Counted from the stretch's first letter, positions 37,100-46,585 are shown. The stretch: DNA of 64,000 nt from Spongiibacter marinus (GCF_016906995.1 NZ_JAFBBD010000002.1:83572-147571), one strand, 5' to 3'. The notes: generated by a model from the sequence alone, not told the origin. Made by a program: numbers and translations.

Positions 37100-38642
37100 T
37101 CGCGGCGGAGAGCAGATACTGCTCGTCGACGACAATCCCACCAATCTCCAGGTATTGTTTAAGACGCTTGAAGGCAGTGGCTACCGGCTGTTGGCGGCGC
37201 GCGACGGTGAGTCAGCGCTCTACACGGCAAAGCGCGCCAAGCCTGCGCTGATACTGCTGGATGTCATGATGCCGGGGGTCGACGGCTTTGAGGTTTGTGA
37301 GCGCTTAAAAGCGGACCCCGAAACCGAAGATATCGTCGTTATTTTCCTCTCGGCATTGACCGATAGTCAGTCCAAAGTACACGGCCTGGCCATTGGTGGT
37401 GTCGACTATATCGCCAAACCCTTCCAGGCCGATGAAGTACTCGCAAGGGTGCGCACGCACATCAAGTTGCAGCGCCTGGAGCGAGCGCTCGCCAAGCGAA
37501 ATAGCGAACTGGAGGATGAAAATCAGCGTATTCTCAACGCCGTGGATGAGGGGATTTTTGGCCTCGACAGCGCCGGAAGGGTTTCCTCGATGAACGCGCG
37601 TGCCGCAGAGCTCACCGGCTGGCCACAGGCTGACGCGCTGGGCGAGCCGCTGCTGGCACTGAAACTGTTCCCCGGCGACGACGGCTTAAACCAAGCCTTG
37701 TCGCTGCTCTGCGAAGCCGGTGTGAGCTTGCGCAAGAACCACGTTGAGCTAACCGGCAAGGACGGCGAGCTGGTTCAGGTGGCCTTGAGCGGCAGCGCCA
37801 GCGCAGAGGGTGGGGCAGTGCTGGTATTGCGCGATATTGGCGAATGGCTGGCAAATCAACAAGCGCTGGAGGCGGCCAGAAACGAGGTGGACCACCAGCG
37901 TCAGCACCTGGCGCATATTGAGCGTTTAAGCACCGGGGGCGAAATGGCAGCGGGTATCGCCCATGAGGTCAATCAGCCACTTACCGCAGTGAGTAATTAC
38001 GCCCGCGTTGCCCAGCGCCTGCTGGCGGACTTACCCGATGCGCAGCGCAGTAAGCTGGACGATGTGCTGAGTAAAATCGGCGTGCAGGCCGAGCGCGCGT
38101 CGGCGGTGATTCAGCGGATGCGCAGTTACGTGAAAAAACCCTCAGGGGCGAAGGCGACACTGTCGCTCAATGAATTACTGGAGGACGTGTTGGCGCTGGC
38201 GGAGGTGGATTCGAAGGTCAACCGTACTCGCGTAGTGTTTATGGGCGCCAATGACCTGCCAACGGTCTATGGCGACGAAGTGCAGATTCAGCAAGTCGCC
38301 CTGAACCTGATTCGCAATGCGATGGAGTCGACCGCGGCGGCGCAAAGTACCAGGCCCGTTGAGGTGAGTACGTTTTTCGCCAACGGCCGAGTTGGTTTTC
38401 GCGTTCGTGATTTTGGTCTCGGTCTCGCAAAGGAAGTGGAAGAGCAGTTATTCAGCCCCTTCGTCACTTCCAAAGAGGGAGGGATGGGGATTGGTCTGTC
38501 AGTGTCCCAGACGATTATGCAGGGCCATGGCGGCGATATCGCCTACGAGGCCAACCCGGGTGGCGGGGCAGTTTTCTGTTGCGAATTTCCCGTTGCACAA
38601 GATCCAGCGTTGACGGACTCGCGTGACTCCGCCAGCGACTGA
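37089..38642 (+). CDS. REC-PAS-histidine kinase, FixL-like
   Basis: 517 aa from an ATG with AAGGAG nine bases upstream, overlapping the previous gene by 11 bases. N-terminal receiver (ILLVDDNPTN, LILLDVMMPGVDG, KPF), then a PAS domain (ILNAVDEGIFGLDSAG), a HisKA with GEMAAGIAHEVNQPL, and a HATPase (GIGLSVSQTIMQ). The kinase half is FixL-like. The receiver in front lets it take phosphate from, or be controlled by, the hybrid kinase upstream, forming a chain to the FixJ-type regulator. Confidence 0.9.
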   Translation: MAPDRGGEQILLVDDNPTNLQVLFKTLEGSGYRLLAARDGESALYTAKRAKPALILLDVMMPGVDGFEVCERLKADPETEDIVVIFLSALTDSQSKVHGLAIGGVDYIAKPFQADEVLARVRTHIKLQRLERALAKRNSELEDENQRILNAVDEGIFGLDSAGRVSSMNARAAELTGWPQADALGEPLLALKLFPGDDGLNQALSLLCEAGVSLRKNHVELTGKDGELVQVALSGSASAEGGAVLVLRDIGEWLANQQALEAARNEVDHQRQHLAHIERLSTGGEMAAGIAHEVNQPLTAVSNYARVAQRLLADLPDAQRSKLDDVLSKIGVQAERASAVIQRMRSYVKKPSGAKATLSLNELLEDVLALAEVDSKVNRTRVVFMGANDLPTVYGDEVQIQQVALNLIRNAMESTAAAQSTRPVEVSTFFANGRVGFRVRDFGLGLAKEVEEQLFSPFVTSKEGGMGIGLSVSQTIMQGHGGDIAYEANPGGGAVFCCEFPVAQDPALTDSRDSASD

Positions 38643-39348
38643 GCAGGGACAGCTCGAGCTGGAGGGCCTGTCGGTGCGCTACGTGGTGCGTCGCCAGTCG
38701 CAACGCCGCAGGCGCTTGGCGTTGCGCGTTTCCCCGAGCGGCGATGTTGAAGTTCGCGTGCCGCAACATACTCCCCAGCACGAAATTGATGCAATGCTTC
38801 GCCGTCACGGCCGGTGGCTGAGGTCGTGTATTGAGCAGGCAGTGCCGGCGGCGCCGGCTCCTCAATATCGCTGTGGCGACTATTTTTCCTATCTGGGTGA
38901 GCGTTGGCAATTGCGCGTTGAGCCGGGGCGTGGCACGAGCATTTTTCCCGAACAGCGTTTGCTGGTTATCAAAGCCAGAGATCGAAGCCCGGAAAATATT
39001 CGCCGCTTGTTTTTATGCTGGTTACGCGAGCGCAGCCGCGACTATTTTGCCGCTCGCCTAACGCAGCTGTCGGCGAGCCTGCCGTGGCCGCAGGCGCTGC
39101 CGCCACTGCGTGTCAGGGCAATGCGTTCGCGCTGGGGGAGCTGCTCAAGGCGCGGTATTTGCTTGAATACCCGTCTGATGAAGGCGCCGCCACTGTGCAT
39201 TGATATGGTCATTGTTCATGAGCTGTGTCACATCCGCGAGATGAATCACAGTAGCGCTTTTTACGCGTTGATGGATGCGGCCATGCCGGGCTGGCGAGAC
39301 GCGAGCAGACAGCTGGATGCATTGAGTGATCAGCTGCTGGTTGATTGA
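38623..39348 (+). CDS. YgjP/SprT-like metallopeptidase (DUF45)
   Basis: 241 aa from a GTG inside the end of the kinase gene. The zinc site VIVHELCHIREMNHSSAFY (H-E-x-x-H plus downstream His) with MRSRWGSCSRRG before it is the YgjP/M48-like signature. Often found near restriction systems or alone. Its last 19 bases overlap the convergent TetR gene. Confidence 0.88.
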   Translation: MTPPATEQGQLELEGLSVRYVVRRQSQRRRRLALRVSPSGDVEVRVPQHTPQHEIDAMLRRHGRWLRSCIEQAVPAAPAPQYRCGDYFSYLGERWQLRVEPGRGTSIFPEQRLLVIKARDRSPENIRRLFLCWLRERSRDYFAARLTQLSASLPWPQALPPLRVRAMRSRWGSCSRRGICLNTRLMKAPPLCIDMVIVHELCHIREMNHSSAFYALMDAAMPGWRDASRQLDALSDQLLVD

Positions 39349-39986
39349 CGCTGGTGATGTGCCGACACGGCGGTGAACAGCAGCACGCTGCTTTCTATTA
39401 ACGACTCGCGGCTTTCGTGATAGCCATTTAACACCCAGCGCCGCGCCATTTGCACCACGGCGCCCACCAACCCTGCATAGACCATGCTGTCATTGGCGGG
39501 TTTGCTGAACTCGGCAATACCCAGCACCTGAGCAAGTTCGCCGATCAATTCGGCAAACTCTTCCATCGCTTGATAGTAGAGCGTATCCATCGCTTTGCTC
39601 ACGCCAAAGATCTCAAACAGGATGACCCGCGCCAGCTCCGGTTGTTTCTCCAGAGTTTCAAAAAACGCACTTAGCCCGGTGCGCATGGTTTGCTCAGTCG
39701 ATAAGCCGGGAGCGGCAATGGCATCCAACATCGCGTCGCGAAGCAGGGCGGTTTGCTGTTGATACAGCTCGCCAAGCAGCGCCTCGCGGTTTGCAAACGA
39801 CTCGTAGAAATAACGCTCTGTTAACCCCGCCGACGCACACAGACTGCGAACGGTTGCGTTGCTGTATCCCTGCGAGGACACCACTTCCAGCGCCGCCTGC
39901 AGAAGAAGCTGGCGGCGTTCAGCGCGTCGCGCATCGGGGCTTTGGCCGCGATAAGAGCGGCGGCGTGCGGGGCTTGAATTTGTCAT
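39330..39986 (-). CDS. TetR-family repressor of the divergent GMC oxidoreductase
   Basis: 218 aa from ATG 39986; the frame extends further upstream through the operators, so the shorter start is preferred. The helix-turn-helix is GYSNATVRSLCASAGLTERYFYESFANREALLGEL, as two stretches in residues 35-70. The ligand domain is variable. Two palindromic sites lie between this gene and the divergent oxidoreductase, so it likely controls both. Confidence 0.88.
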   Translation of the reverse strand: MTNSSPARRRSYRGQSPDARRAERRQLLLQAALEVVSSQGYSNATVRSLCASAGLTERYFYESFANREALLGELYQQQTALLRDAMLDAIAAPGLSTEQTMRTGLSAFFETLEKQPELARVILFEIFGVSKAMDTLYYQAMEEFAELIGELAQVLGIAEFSKPANDSMVYAGLVGAVVQMARRWVLNGYHESRESLIESSVLLFTAVSAHHQRQSTSS

Positions 39987-39997
39987 GGGCAAAATTT

Positions 39998-40042
39998 TGA
40001 CATGGCGTGTTGTCAAATGTAAAGTGACAACATGCATTGTCA
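39998..40042. promoter_or_regulatory. Two TetR operators (TGACAW-N6-TTGTCA)
   Basis: TGACAT-N6-TTGTCA (39998-40015) and TGACAA-N6-TTGTCA (40025-40042), with half-sites spaced alike and centres 27 bases apart, in the short gap between tetR and the GMC gene. Confidence 0.75.
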
Positions 40043-40106
40043 GAATGGCATCGGTTCTGACGGAGAGTCTTTTACCAAAGAGCGGCGCAGCGGCGCTGAG
40101 AGAACA

Positions 40107-41762
40107 ATGAGCAAACAACAAGACTACGATTTTGATTATTTGGTGGTGGGGTCAGGTTTCGGCGGTTCCGTTTCGGCTCACCGGCTCACGCAGAAGGGCT
40201 ATTCGGTTGCCGTGGTTGAATCGGGGAAGCGTTGGAATGCCGACAACCTGCCCGCCAGCAACTGGAATTTTTGGCGTTGGCTGTGGCGCCCTCTGCTTGG
40301 CTTAAAAGGTTTCTTCAATATTCGCTGGTTCCGGCATGTTCTGATCTTGCAGGGCAACGCCGTTGGCGGCGGGTCGGTGACGTATGCCAACACGCTGTTG
40401 GTGCCCAAGGAAACGGTGTGGGACGACGGCAGCTGGGCGGGCCTGACTAACTGGAAGCAGGTTATGCCCCGGCATTACGATTCTGCCAGGGCGATGTTAG
40501 GGGTCACAGAAAATCGCATCCTTGGGCCCGCGGATCATGCGCTGAAAGAGATTGCTGACGACTGGGGCTGTGGTGACACGTTCTACCGAACACAGGTGGG
40601 CGTGTTTTTCGGCAACGAAGAGGATGAGCCGGGCACCCGTTATAACGACCCTTACTTTGGTGGCGATGGTCCGGCGCGTAACAGCTGTATCGCCTGTGGT
40701 GGTTGCATGGTTGGTTGCCGGCACAATGCCAAGAACAGCCTGGATAAGAACTACCTTTACTTTGCAGAAAAGCAGGGCGCAAAAGTATTTGCCGAGAGCA
40801 AGGTCGTCGATGTGCGACCACTCGGCGATGCCCAAGGCTCGCAGGGCTATGAGGTCACGGCGATAAGCAGTACCTCTTTATTTCGCAAAAATGTCCGTCG
40901 CTGGCGAGTGCGCTCGGTTGTGTTCGCGGCCTCGTCACTGGGCACTCAAGACTTGTTATTTAAACTGCGCGACAAAGGGTCGCTGCCAAATATTTCGTCG
41001 CAACTGGGTCGCCGGGTGCGAACCAATGCAGAGTCATTGATTGGGGTTCGTGTGCCGGGTAATCCGGAAATGGATAAGGGGATTGCGATAGGTTCGGGGG
41101 TGTACCTGGATGAGCACACGCATATCGAAGCAACGCGTTATCCAAAAGGGTCCGACGCGATGGGCATGCTGGTTACGGCAATGACGCGCGGCGATACAAG
41201 TGCCACGCGCATCGCTGTGTGGATCAAGACTGTACTCAAGCTCCTGCTAACCCGCCCCCTGCAGGGGATTCGCATGCTGATCCCCTTTGGTATGGCCTCG
41301 CAAACGATTATTTTTCTGTGTATGCAAACCCTGGAAGGGCATATCGATATGCGCTACCGGCGCCCTTGGTACTGGCCCTTTAGCAAGAAAATGCTCAGTC
41401 ATGGCGAGCGCATTCCCACGTATATTCCTCAGGCCAGCGATTTCGCCCAGCGGGCGGCGGAAAAGCTGGGTGGAATGGCGGGAAGTTTGCTTACAGAGGT
41501 GCTCTTTAATATTCCTGCCACCGCGCATTGTATGGGCGGTGCGGCGATGGGGCGCTCTGCTGACGAGGGGGTGATTGACTACCGCAACCGGGTGTTTGGC
41601 TACCAAAACATGTATATCTGTGACGGTTCCATGCTGGGCGCGAACCTGGGTGTAAACCCCTCACTTACTATCACAGCCTTGACCGAGCATGCGATGAGTC
41701 ACATTCCCGCCAAGCAGGAGCTCACCGACGAAAATGCGGCCCCTAGCAGCGCTGCTGCCTAG
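40107..41762 (+). CDS. GMC-family oxidoreductase (cholesterol oxidase-like)
   Basis: 551 aa from ATG 40107. The FAD site is YLVVGSGFGGSVSAHRL (residues 11-27). NAVGGGSVTYANTLLVP and the C-terminal GCNL-like block GANLGVNPSLTITAL are GMC hallmarks of the cholesterol oxidase-like branch. A Cys-rich CIACGGCMVGC segment (about residue 200) recalls ferredoxin-type clusters and is typical of this subgroup. Substrate probably a steroid or long-chain alcohol, unproven. Controlled by the divergent TetR protein. Confidence 0.87.
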   Translation: MSKQQDYDFDYLVVGSGFGGSVSAHRLTQKGYSVAVVESGKRWNADNLPASNWNFWRWLWRPLLGLKGFFNIRWFRHVLILQGNAVGGGSVTYANTLLVPKETVWDDGSWAGLTNWKQVMPRHYDSARAMLGVTENRILGPADHALKEIADDWGCGDTFYRTQVGVFFGNEEDEPGTRYNDPYFGGDGPARNSCIACGGCMVGCRHNAKNSLDKNYLYFAEKQGAKVFAESKVVDVRPLGDAQGSQGYEVTAISSTSLFRKNVRRWRVRSVVFAASSLGTQDLLFKLRDKGSLPNISSQLGRRVRTNAESLIGVRVPGNPEMDKGIAIGSGVYLDEHTHIEATRYPKGSDAMGMLVTAMTRGDTSATRIAVWIKTVLKLLLTRPLQGIRMLIPFGMASQTIIFLCMQTLEGHIDMRYRRPWYWPFSKKMLSHGERIPTYIPQASDFAQRAAEKLGGMAGSLLTEVLFNIPATAHCMGGAAMGRSADEGVIDYRNRVFGYQNMYICDGSMLGANLGVNPSLTITALTEHAMSHIPAKQELTDENAAPSSAAA

Positions 41763-41795
41763 GGGCAGCCTCCGCCCTGAAAACAGGGTCCAGGC

Positions 41796-42917
41796 TTAGA
41801 GTGGCAGTTGTAGTGACGCGTGGCCGCCGAGCTCGCGTTTGCCTGCTGCTGTCACGCTGATTTCCGCCCTCAGCGAGCGGCCGAGGGTATAGCGGATGCC
41901 GGCGTTGCCGGTATCTCGCTCGTAGCGATGCTCGGCGTAGTTGTAACCCATAACGAGGGCAAATCGGCGGGTAACGTTCAGGCTCGCCGAGAGGTTGACG
42001 TCGCGACGCTGTGGCGCCTCGCCAAAGCGTGCTCTTGGCACGAGGTCACCCATGATCTGCACATCTCCCCATGGGCGTCGATAGTCGATCCCGGCGATCA
42101 CCCGGCTGCGTTGGCGGTAGAGGTCACCGCTGGCTCCGCGCAGGGATTCGGTATACAAGTCTTTGACTAACAGGTGCAGGCCGACATGACCAATGGTATG
42201 TCGCATGCCGAGGTCGGCATTGAGTTGCACGCGGTTCTTAATGTCGGTGTCCCAGTCGAACACTTTATTCTTTTCGTAGTCATCGTAATCGATGCGACGC
42301 TCAAGCAAGCTGATGACCTGTATCTTGCCCAGAATTCCAAATTCAGTATTCGGCAGAGCGTCCAGGCGGAAGTGATAATTAATGCCCGCGTGGTTTTCCA
42401 GCACGGCGGAGATATCCATGTAGGATTCTAGGTCGGGGCCGCCAAACAGGCCGGTTACACCGGCGAAGCGCAGGCGATTTTCATCGCCTTCGTCATAGTA
42501 AAAGCGCGCGGTGCCACGCAGCTCGCTGCCCAGCCGGTAGTGAAACGGGCTCTCATTGGATGTTGCCAGAATAATTGTGCCGCGGCTGCGCAGGCTGGTG
42601 GTCGCGCCGTCCAAGGCTTCGAGCGCGTCGACTAAATCTTGTTCGTCACCCGGAATCAACAATAGGCCTCGCGACCTCGCCTCGAGATTTTCGCCTTCTT
42701 CTTTTACCTCCAGTGCTTTGTCCAGCAGGTCGTCCCTGTCGTCGAAGTAGATCTCGCCGTAACTGTAGAGCAGGGTTTCTTTTGGGTCGCGGCTGGTTTG
42801 TGCGTCAGCCGGATTGTTGTCCAGTGCGCGCAGGTCCACGGGTTTTGAGTGCTGTGCGATGGCAATGCAGCTGTACAGGTAGCAGGGGATAAGCAGTAGC
42901 TTAAGAAGTCGGCTCAC
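41796..42917 (-). CDS. Outer-membrane beta-barrel protein, unassigned
   Basis: 373 aa from a GTG with GGAG six bases upstream. This start gives a proper signal peptide (SRLLKLLLIPCYLYSCIAIA), while longer frames do not. The mature N-terminus has a charged helix, and from about residue 90 amphipathic strands run to the end (SLQLPL), like an outer-membrane barrel. I do not recognise the family; a TraF-like or alginate-export-like barrel are possibilities. It may be monocistronic. Confidence 0.65.
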   Translation of the reverse strand: MSRLLKLLLIPCYLYSCIAIAQHSKPVDLRALDNNPADAQTSRDPKETLLYSYGEIYFDDRDDLLDKALEVKEEGENLEARSRGLLLIPGDEQDLVDALEALDGATTSLRSRGTIILATSNESPFHYRLGSELRGTARFYYDEGDENRLRFAGVTGLFGGPDLESYMDISAVLENHAGINYHFRLDALPNTEFGILGKIQVISLLERRIDYDDYEKNKVFDWDTDIKNRVQLNADLGMRHTIGHVGLHLLVKDLYTESLRGASGDLYRQRSRVIAGIDYRRPWGDVQIMGDLVPRARFGEAPQRRDVNLSASLNVTRRFALVMGYNYAEHRYERDTGNAGIRYTLGRSLRAEISVTAAGKRELGGHASLQLPL

Positions 42918-43080
42918 TTGGGGCTCCGGTGTCGCGGCGCGACAGCTAGGCCGCATATTATGGTGTTTTGGCGAGGATAGCGGGGGCAGCTCAGGGCGGC
43001 AAGCGTCGGCGTAGATTCTTGTGTATGATTCTGAGCGTCGGCGATGACCGACAAATAACAATAACGATGTAGAGCGACTC

Positions 43081-43707
43081 ATGACTTCCTATGTTTCTGA
43101 GATAGCGCAGCGTAAAACGGTGTGCAGTTATCCCCGGGTTTTAACAGCTATTCACTGCTTGGTCGGTGGCGTGTTTCGGCTGCGAGGGTGGCGTTTTCAG
43201 ATGCCTGCGCCGGCGCCGCGCAAATATGTGATGGTCGTTGCGCCGCATACCAGTAATTGGGACTTTTTCTTGATGGTAGCGCTTGGCGCCGCGCTGGGGC
43301 GACAGGTGCGCTTTATGGGCAAACACAGCTTATTTCTCGGCCCGCTTGGGAGCTTGCTGCGTTGGTTAGGTGGTATTGCTGTAGAGCGCACAAGTCGACA
43401 TAACTTCGTTGAGCATATGGTTGAGCAATTTCACAATACCGATGACATGGTGCTAATTATTGCCCCGGAAGGTACGCGCAAGGCCGTAGAGCGCTGGAAG
43501 GGCGGCTTCTACCACATTGCTGCAGGGGCGGGTGTGCCCATTGTGCCGGTGTATCTTGATTACGCGGAAAAACGGGTTGGCTTCGCGTCGCCGTGTGTAC
43601 CCACTGGCGATATGGATGCGGATATGGTCGATATCCAGCAGTGCTATGAGCGCGTCACTGCTCGTCACCCCTCCGGCGATAGCAGCCATCCCAACAAAGG
43701 TAGGTAG
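43081..43707 (+). CDS. 1-acyl-glycerol-3-phosphate acyltransferase-like protein
   Basis: 208 aa. VAPHTSNWDFFLM holds the H-x4-D site, followed by GKHSLFLGPLG and the substrate-binding IAPEGTRKAVERWKGGFYHIA. This short PlsC-type branch is common in marine gammaproteobacteria. It probably acylates a lysophospholipid or related lipid at the inner membrane. Confidence 0.88.
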   Translation: MTSYVSEIAQRKTVCSYPRVLTAIHCLVGGVFRLRGWRFQMPAPAPRKYVMVVAPHTSNWDFFLMVALGAALGRQVRFMGKHSLFLGPLGSLLRWLGGIAVERTSRHNFVEHMVEQFHNTDDMVLIIAPEGTRKAVERWKGGFYHIAAGAGVPIVPVYLDYAEKRVGFASPCVPTGDMDADMVDIQQCYERVTARHPSGDSSHPNKGR

Positions 43708-43801
43708 ATTACCCAATAACCCTGGGCGGTGTGCTTGCTGACAATGTAATTTTGCGTAAAACGGCTACACTCAGCGCATTACCACAGCGAGGCGGCAAGT
43801 C

Positions 43802-45010
43802 ATGAATGAGTTCTGGCGCAGTATCCTGGGGCCGGAAATGCCACCCCATGGTCACTGCTACCTTTGGAATGAGCAGTTGGTGTTTCTGCACGTTCTTAGC
43901 GACACCTTAATTACCCTGTCTTACTTCACGATTCCCATTGCTTTGATTGTCCTCGTCAAACGGCGTGACGATCTCAAGTTCAATTATATGTTCTTGATGT
44001 TCGCGGTGTTTATTTTTGCCTGTGGCACCACGCACTTAGTGAATATTCTGAATGTTTGGTACGGCGCTTATTGGTTAAGCGGCACCATAAAGGCGATAAC
44101 GGCCATCGCCTCTGTCGGCACGGCAATACTCGTGTGGCCCCTCATCCCCAAAGCCCTGGCGTTGCCGAGTAACACGCAGTTGGTCGAACTGAACAATCAG
44201 TTACAGAATGAAATTGCGGAGAACCGTCGTAAACAAGAAGAAGTGGAGCGTTTGTCGGCAGACTTGCAGAGCCTTGTTACCCAGCGTACCGAAGAGCTCG
44301 CCGAAGCGCGGTTGAATAAAACCCTACTCGAAAAGACCAATGAGTCGCTGAGCAATAGCAATACGGCACTGGAAGAATTCTCGCGCGCCAGTACCGAGGG
44401 TTTTGTCGAGCCCTTGAGGGTTATCGATGTATACAGCAAGCGCCTGCAAGAGCGCGCGGGCCAGGAGCTGAGCGAGGAATCGCGGCAATGGTTAAGCAAA
44501 GTCCGTGAGGCAAGCAGCCAGGCGTCGCGCTTGAATGCCGGCTTGCAGCGCTATAGCCAGCTGCCCTTGAATGAGCCCGTTGAGGAATTGAGCCTGGACA
44601 GCTTGGTGTCGCGAATTATCGACGACGAGGCGATGGCCGATGTCGTGAGCATTCAACCGCCCGGCTTGGGTACCGCCGTGCTGCCGGGTGGAACGCTGAC
44701 CTTGGTTATCAGAGAATTATTGCGTAACGCCAAACGCTTCAGTGGCCAGCGCCCGTTGCGGGTGGATATCGGCCGCTTACCCGACCCTACGACGGGTGGC
44801 CTCGCGCTGTTTGTACGGGATAACGGCCGCGGGATTCCCGCTGCCCAGCAGAAGCGTGTCTTTGCGCTCTTCGAGCAATTTCATTCGGAGGGCGAGGGTG
44901 TTGGCCTGGCGTCTATTCGCCGCCTCGTTAGTGAATATGGTGGCCGTGTCAGCGTTATCAGCGACGGTGAGAGTGGCAGCGAGTTCCGCGTTGAATTCCC
45001 GCTGCTATAA
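43802..45010 (+). CDS. Ethylene-receptor-like membrane sensor with degenerate histidine kinase
   Basis: 402 aa. Three to four N-terminal membrane helices resemble the plant ETR1 sensor: SDTLITLSYFTIPIAL with D34, and FACGTTHLVN with C74-x3-H78, the copper-ligand pattern of ethylene receptors. A coiled coil follows, then a HisKA-like helix EEFSRASTEGFVEPLRV where the phospho-accepting His of the usual SHDLQEPLR is Glu (E199). The HATPase lobe keeps its N box (ELLRNAKR), DNGRGIP and GEGVGLAS, so ATP may still bind. Possibly a signalling pseudokinase. Confidence 0.85.
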   Translation: MNEFWRSILGPEMPPHGHCYLWNEQLVFLHVLSDTLITLSYFTIPIALIVLVKRRDDLKFNYMFLMFAVFIFACGTTHLVNILNVWYGAYWLSGTIKAITAIASVGTAILVWPLIPKALALPSNTQLVELNNQLQNEIAENRRKQEEVERLSADLQSLVTQRTEELAEARLNKTLLEKTNESLSNSNTALEEFSRASTEGFVEPLRVIDVYSKRLQERAGQELSEESRQWLSKVREASSQASRLNAGLQRYSQLPLNEPVEELSLDSLVSRIIDDEAMADVVSIQPPGLGTAVLPGGTLTLVIRELLRNAKRFSGQRPLRVDIGRLPDPTTGGLALFVRDNGRGIPAAQQKRVFALFEQFHSEGEGVGLASIRRLVSEYGGRVSVISDGESGSEFRVEFPLL

Positions 45011-45015
45011 TCCGC

Positions 45016-45258
45016 TCACTTTTTGCCCGGTGACTCGTCGATTTTGTCGAGAATTCGGGTAGCGGTGTCGTTGTCCTCTTGCCAGAGTTGACGGGCTAAC
45101 CTCGCTGCGGTGTCGCGGCTTGTCACTAGGTGCTGCCGAAAGCGCCGACAGGGGCCGCAAATCATTAGGTGCATTTTAAATTGCAGGCCGGCCCAACCGC
45201 GCGGCGGGTTATCGAGGTGGTCACTGGCCAAATGACTTACTTCCTTGCAGCTTAGCAT
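45016..45258 (-). CDS. Zinc-finger anti-sigma factor
   Basis: 80 aa. It opens with a Cys (MLSCKEVSHLASD) and has FKMHLMICGPCRRF, the H-x3-C-x2-C of zf-HC2 anti-sigma factors. No membrane segment, so it acts in the cytoplasm. It overlaps the end of the ECF sigma gene by seven bases, the usual sigma/anti-sigma pair order. Confidence 0.87.
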   Translation of the reverse strand: MLSCKEVSHLASDHLDNPPRGWAGLQFKMHLMICGPCRRFRQHLVTSRDTAARLARQLWQEDNDTATRILDKIDESPGKK

Positions 45259-45866
45259 TCCCCCGTCTCCTGAAAGTGGTCGACAACATCTAATAGCTTG
45301 AGTCGCGCTCGGTGAAGTAATACGCGTACATTGCTTTCGCTTAGCAGCAATTGATCGGCAATATCACTCAGTGGCATTTGCTCTATATCACGCAGCATAA
45401 ACACCGCTTTTTGGTTCTCCGGTAGCAACGTTAATGTGTGCTCGATACAACAGCGCAACTGGTCTTCCTCTAGCAGGCGTTCCGGCGTGCCCAGTTCCCA
45501 ATGCGCTGGCGGGATTTGCCAGTGGCCATCGGCGGCGAAACGGCTCTCCGCGAGCGCTGCAGGAAGCTGTTCGGTATCGGCTACATTCATATGGCGCTTC
45601 TCCTTGCGAAGTCGCGATTTTGCCTCGTTACTGACGATCTGAATCATCCAGGTCGATAGTGCAGAGCGTCCTTCAAAGCGGTTTATCGCCTTGAATATTG
45701 AGGTCCAGGCTTCCTGTACCACATCCTCGGCAAAGACATCACCAATAATGGCGCGGGCCACAATGAGCAGGCGCTGATTGTAGCGCACAATAAGATCCCT
45801 GAATGCGGCGTTGTCACCGCTTTGCAGGCGTTCGAGCAGGGCGTCGTCTTGCGTTACTTGTGACAC
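45252..45866 (-). CDS. ECF-type RNA polymerase sigma factor
   Basis: 204 aa from a GTG with GAAGG ten bases upstream. Region 2 has FRDLIVRYNQRLLIVAR and EDVVQEAWTSIFKA, and region 4 has LPENQKAVFMLRDIEQM and SESNVRVLLHRAR. It follows doxX by about 95 bases on the same strand and is therefore probably transcribed from the doxX promoter, which would be autoregulation. The linker between regions 2 and 4 is longer than usual. Confidence 0.9.
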   Translation of the reverse strand: MSQVTQDDALLERLQSGDNAAFRDLIVRYNQRLLIVARAIIGDVFAEDVVQEAWTSIFKAINRFEGRSALSTWMIQIVSNEAKSRLRKEKRHMNVADTEQLPAALAESRFAADGHWQIPPAHWELGTPERLLEEDQLRCCIEHTLTLLPENQKAVFMLRDIEQMPLSDIADQLLLSESNVRVLLHRARLKLLDVVDHFQETGEC

Positions 45867-45961
45867 GCGTAGTGGCCTTCGTTTTATTGCGAAACGTAGG
45901 CCATAGTGTCCCTGATAACGCGACCCGACGGCAATGCTTGGCGGTAAAATTGCTGACATCT

Positions 45962-46585
45962 TTAGTGGCGTTGTCGCGTCATGTAACGGTGGAGGCCGTC
46001 ATCGATACTCACGTAGCGCCCTCCGCCCATTTTGATCAGGGCCAGTAGCATAATGAAATAAGTGGCTGCGAACTCGATGCCGTTGTTGAGGATCACGAAG
46101 TTGCCGCTCTCAGTCAGCCAATCGTAGTGGCCGTGTTCCTGAAGAATGGATTTCGCCGCGTCCAGTTTTTCCGCTGCGGCGTCAACACGGGCATTTGCAA
46201 AGGGGGCACTTGCATCGGCGATCGCTTGCCAGCCAAAAGACCAGTGGACGGTGGTGGCGGCCACTAGCATGGTAACGGCGAGCGGCACCGCTATCCAGCG
46301 TGTGGCGAGGCCAACGAGCAGCAGTGCGGCGCCCGCCAGCTCAGTGGCAGTAGCCAAGCCTGCCATCAGTGTTGGCATGGGTAGCCCCAGGCCCCACTCG
46401 GGGTTGCCAAACCAGGCGACGGTATCGTCGAAATGGCGGTACTTATTGCTGCCTGCCATCCAAAATATTGGTACCAGATAGAGCCGAATCAGCAGTGACG
46501 GCAAACCAGAGAGCGGTGTCAGCAGGCGTCCTAGTCCGTTGTGTAGGCGAGTGACCGTGTCAGTAGCGGTCTGGAGAAACGTCAT
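45962..46585 (-). CDS. DoxX-family membrane protein (HvfD-like)
   Basis: 207 aa from ATG 46585, with AAGGA eight bases upstream. Four hydrophobic segments with LPSLLIRLYLVPIFWMAGSNK and ATELAGAALLLVGLATRW are typical of DoxX. A hydrophilic insertion of about 50 residues before the last helix is characteristic of the HvfD-type members found with HvfA peptides. It is divergent from such a peptide gene and followed by a sigma/anti-sigma pair. Confidence 0.85.
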   Translation of the reverse strand: MTFLQTATDTVTRLHNGLGRLLTPLSGLPSLLIRLYLVPIFWMAGSNKYRHFDDTVAWFGNPEWGLGLPMPTLMAGLATATELAGAALLLVGLATRWIAVPLAVTMLVAATTVHWSFGWQAIADASAPFANARVDAAAEKLDAAKSILQEHGHYDWLTESGNFVILNNGIEFAATYFIMLLALIKMGGGRYVSIDDGLHRYMTRQRH

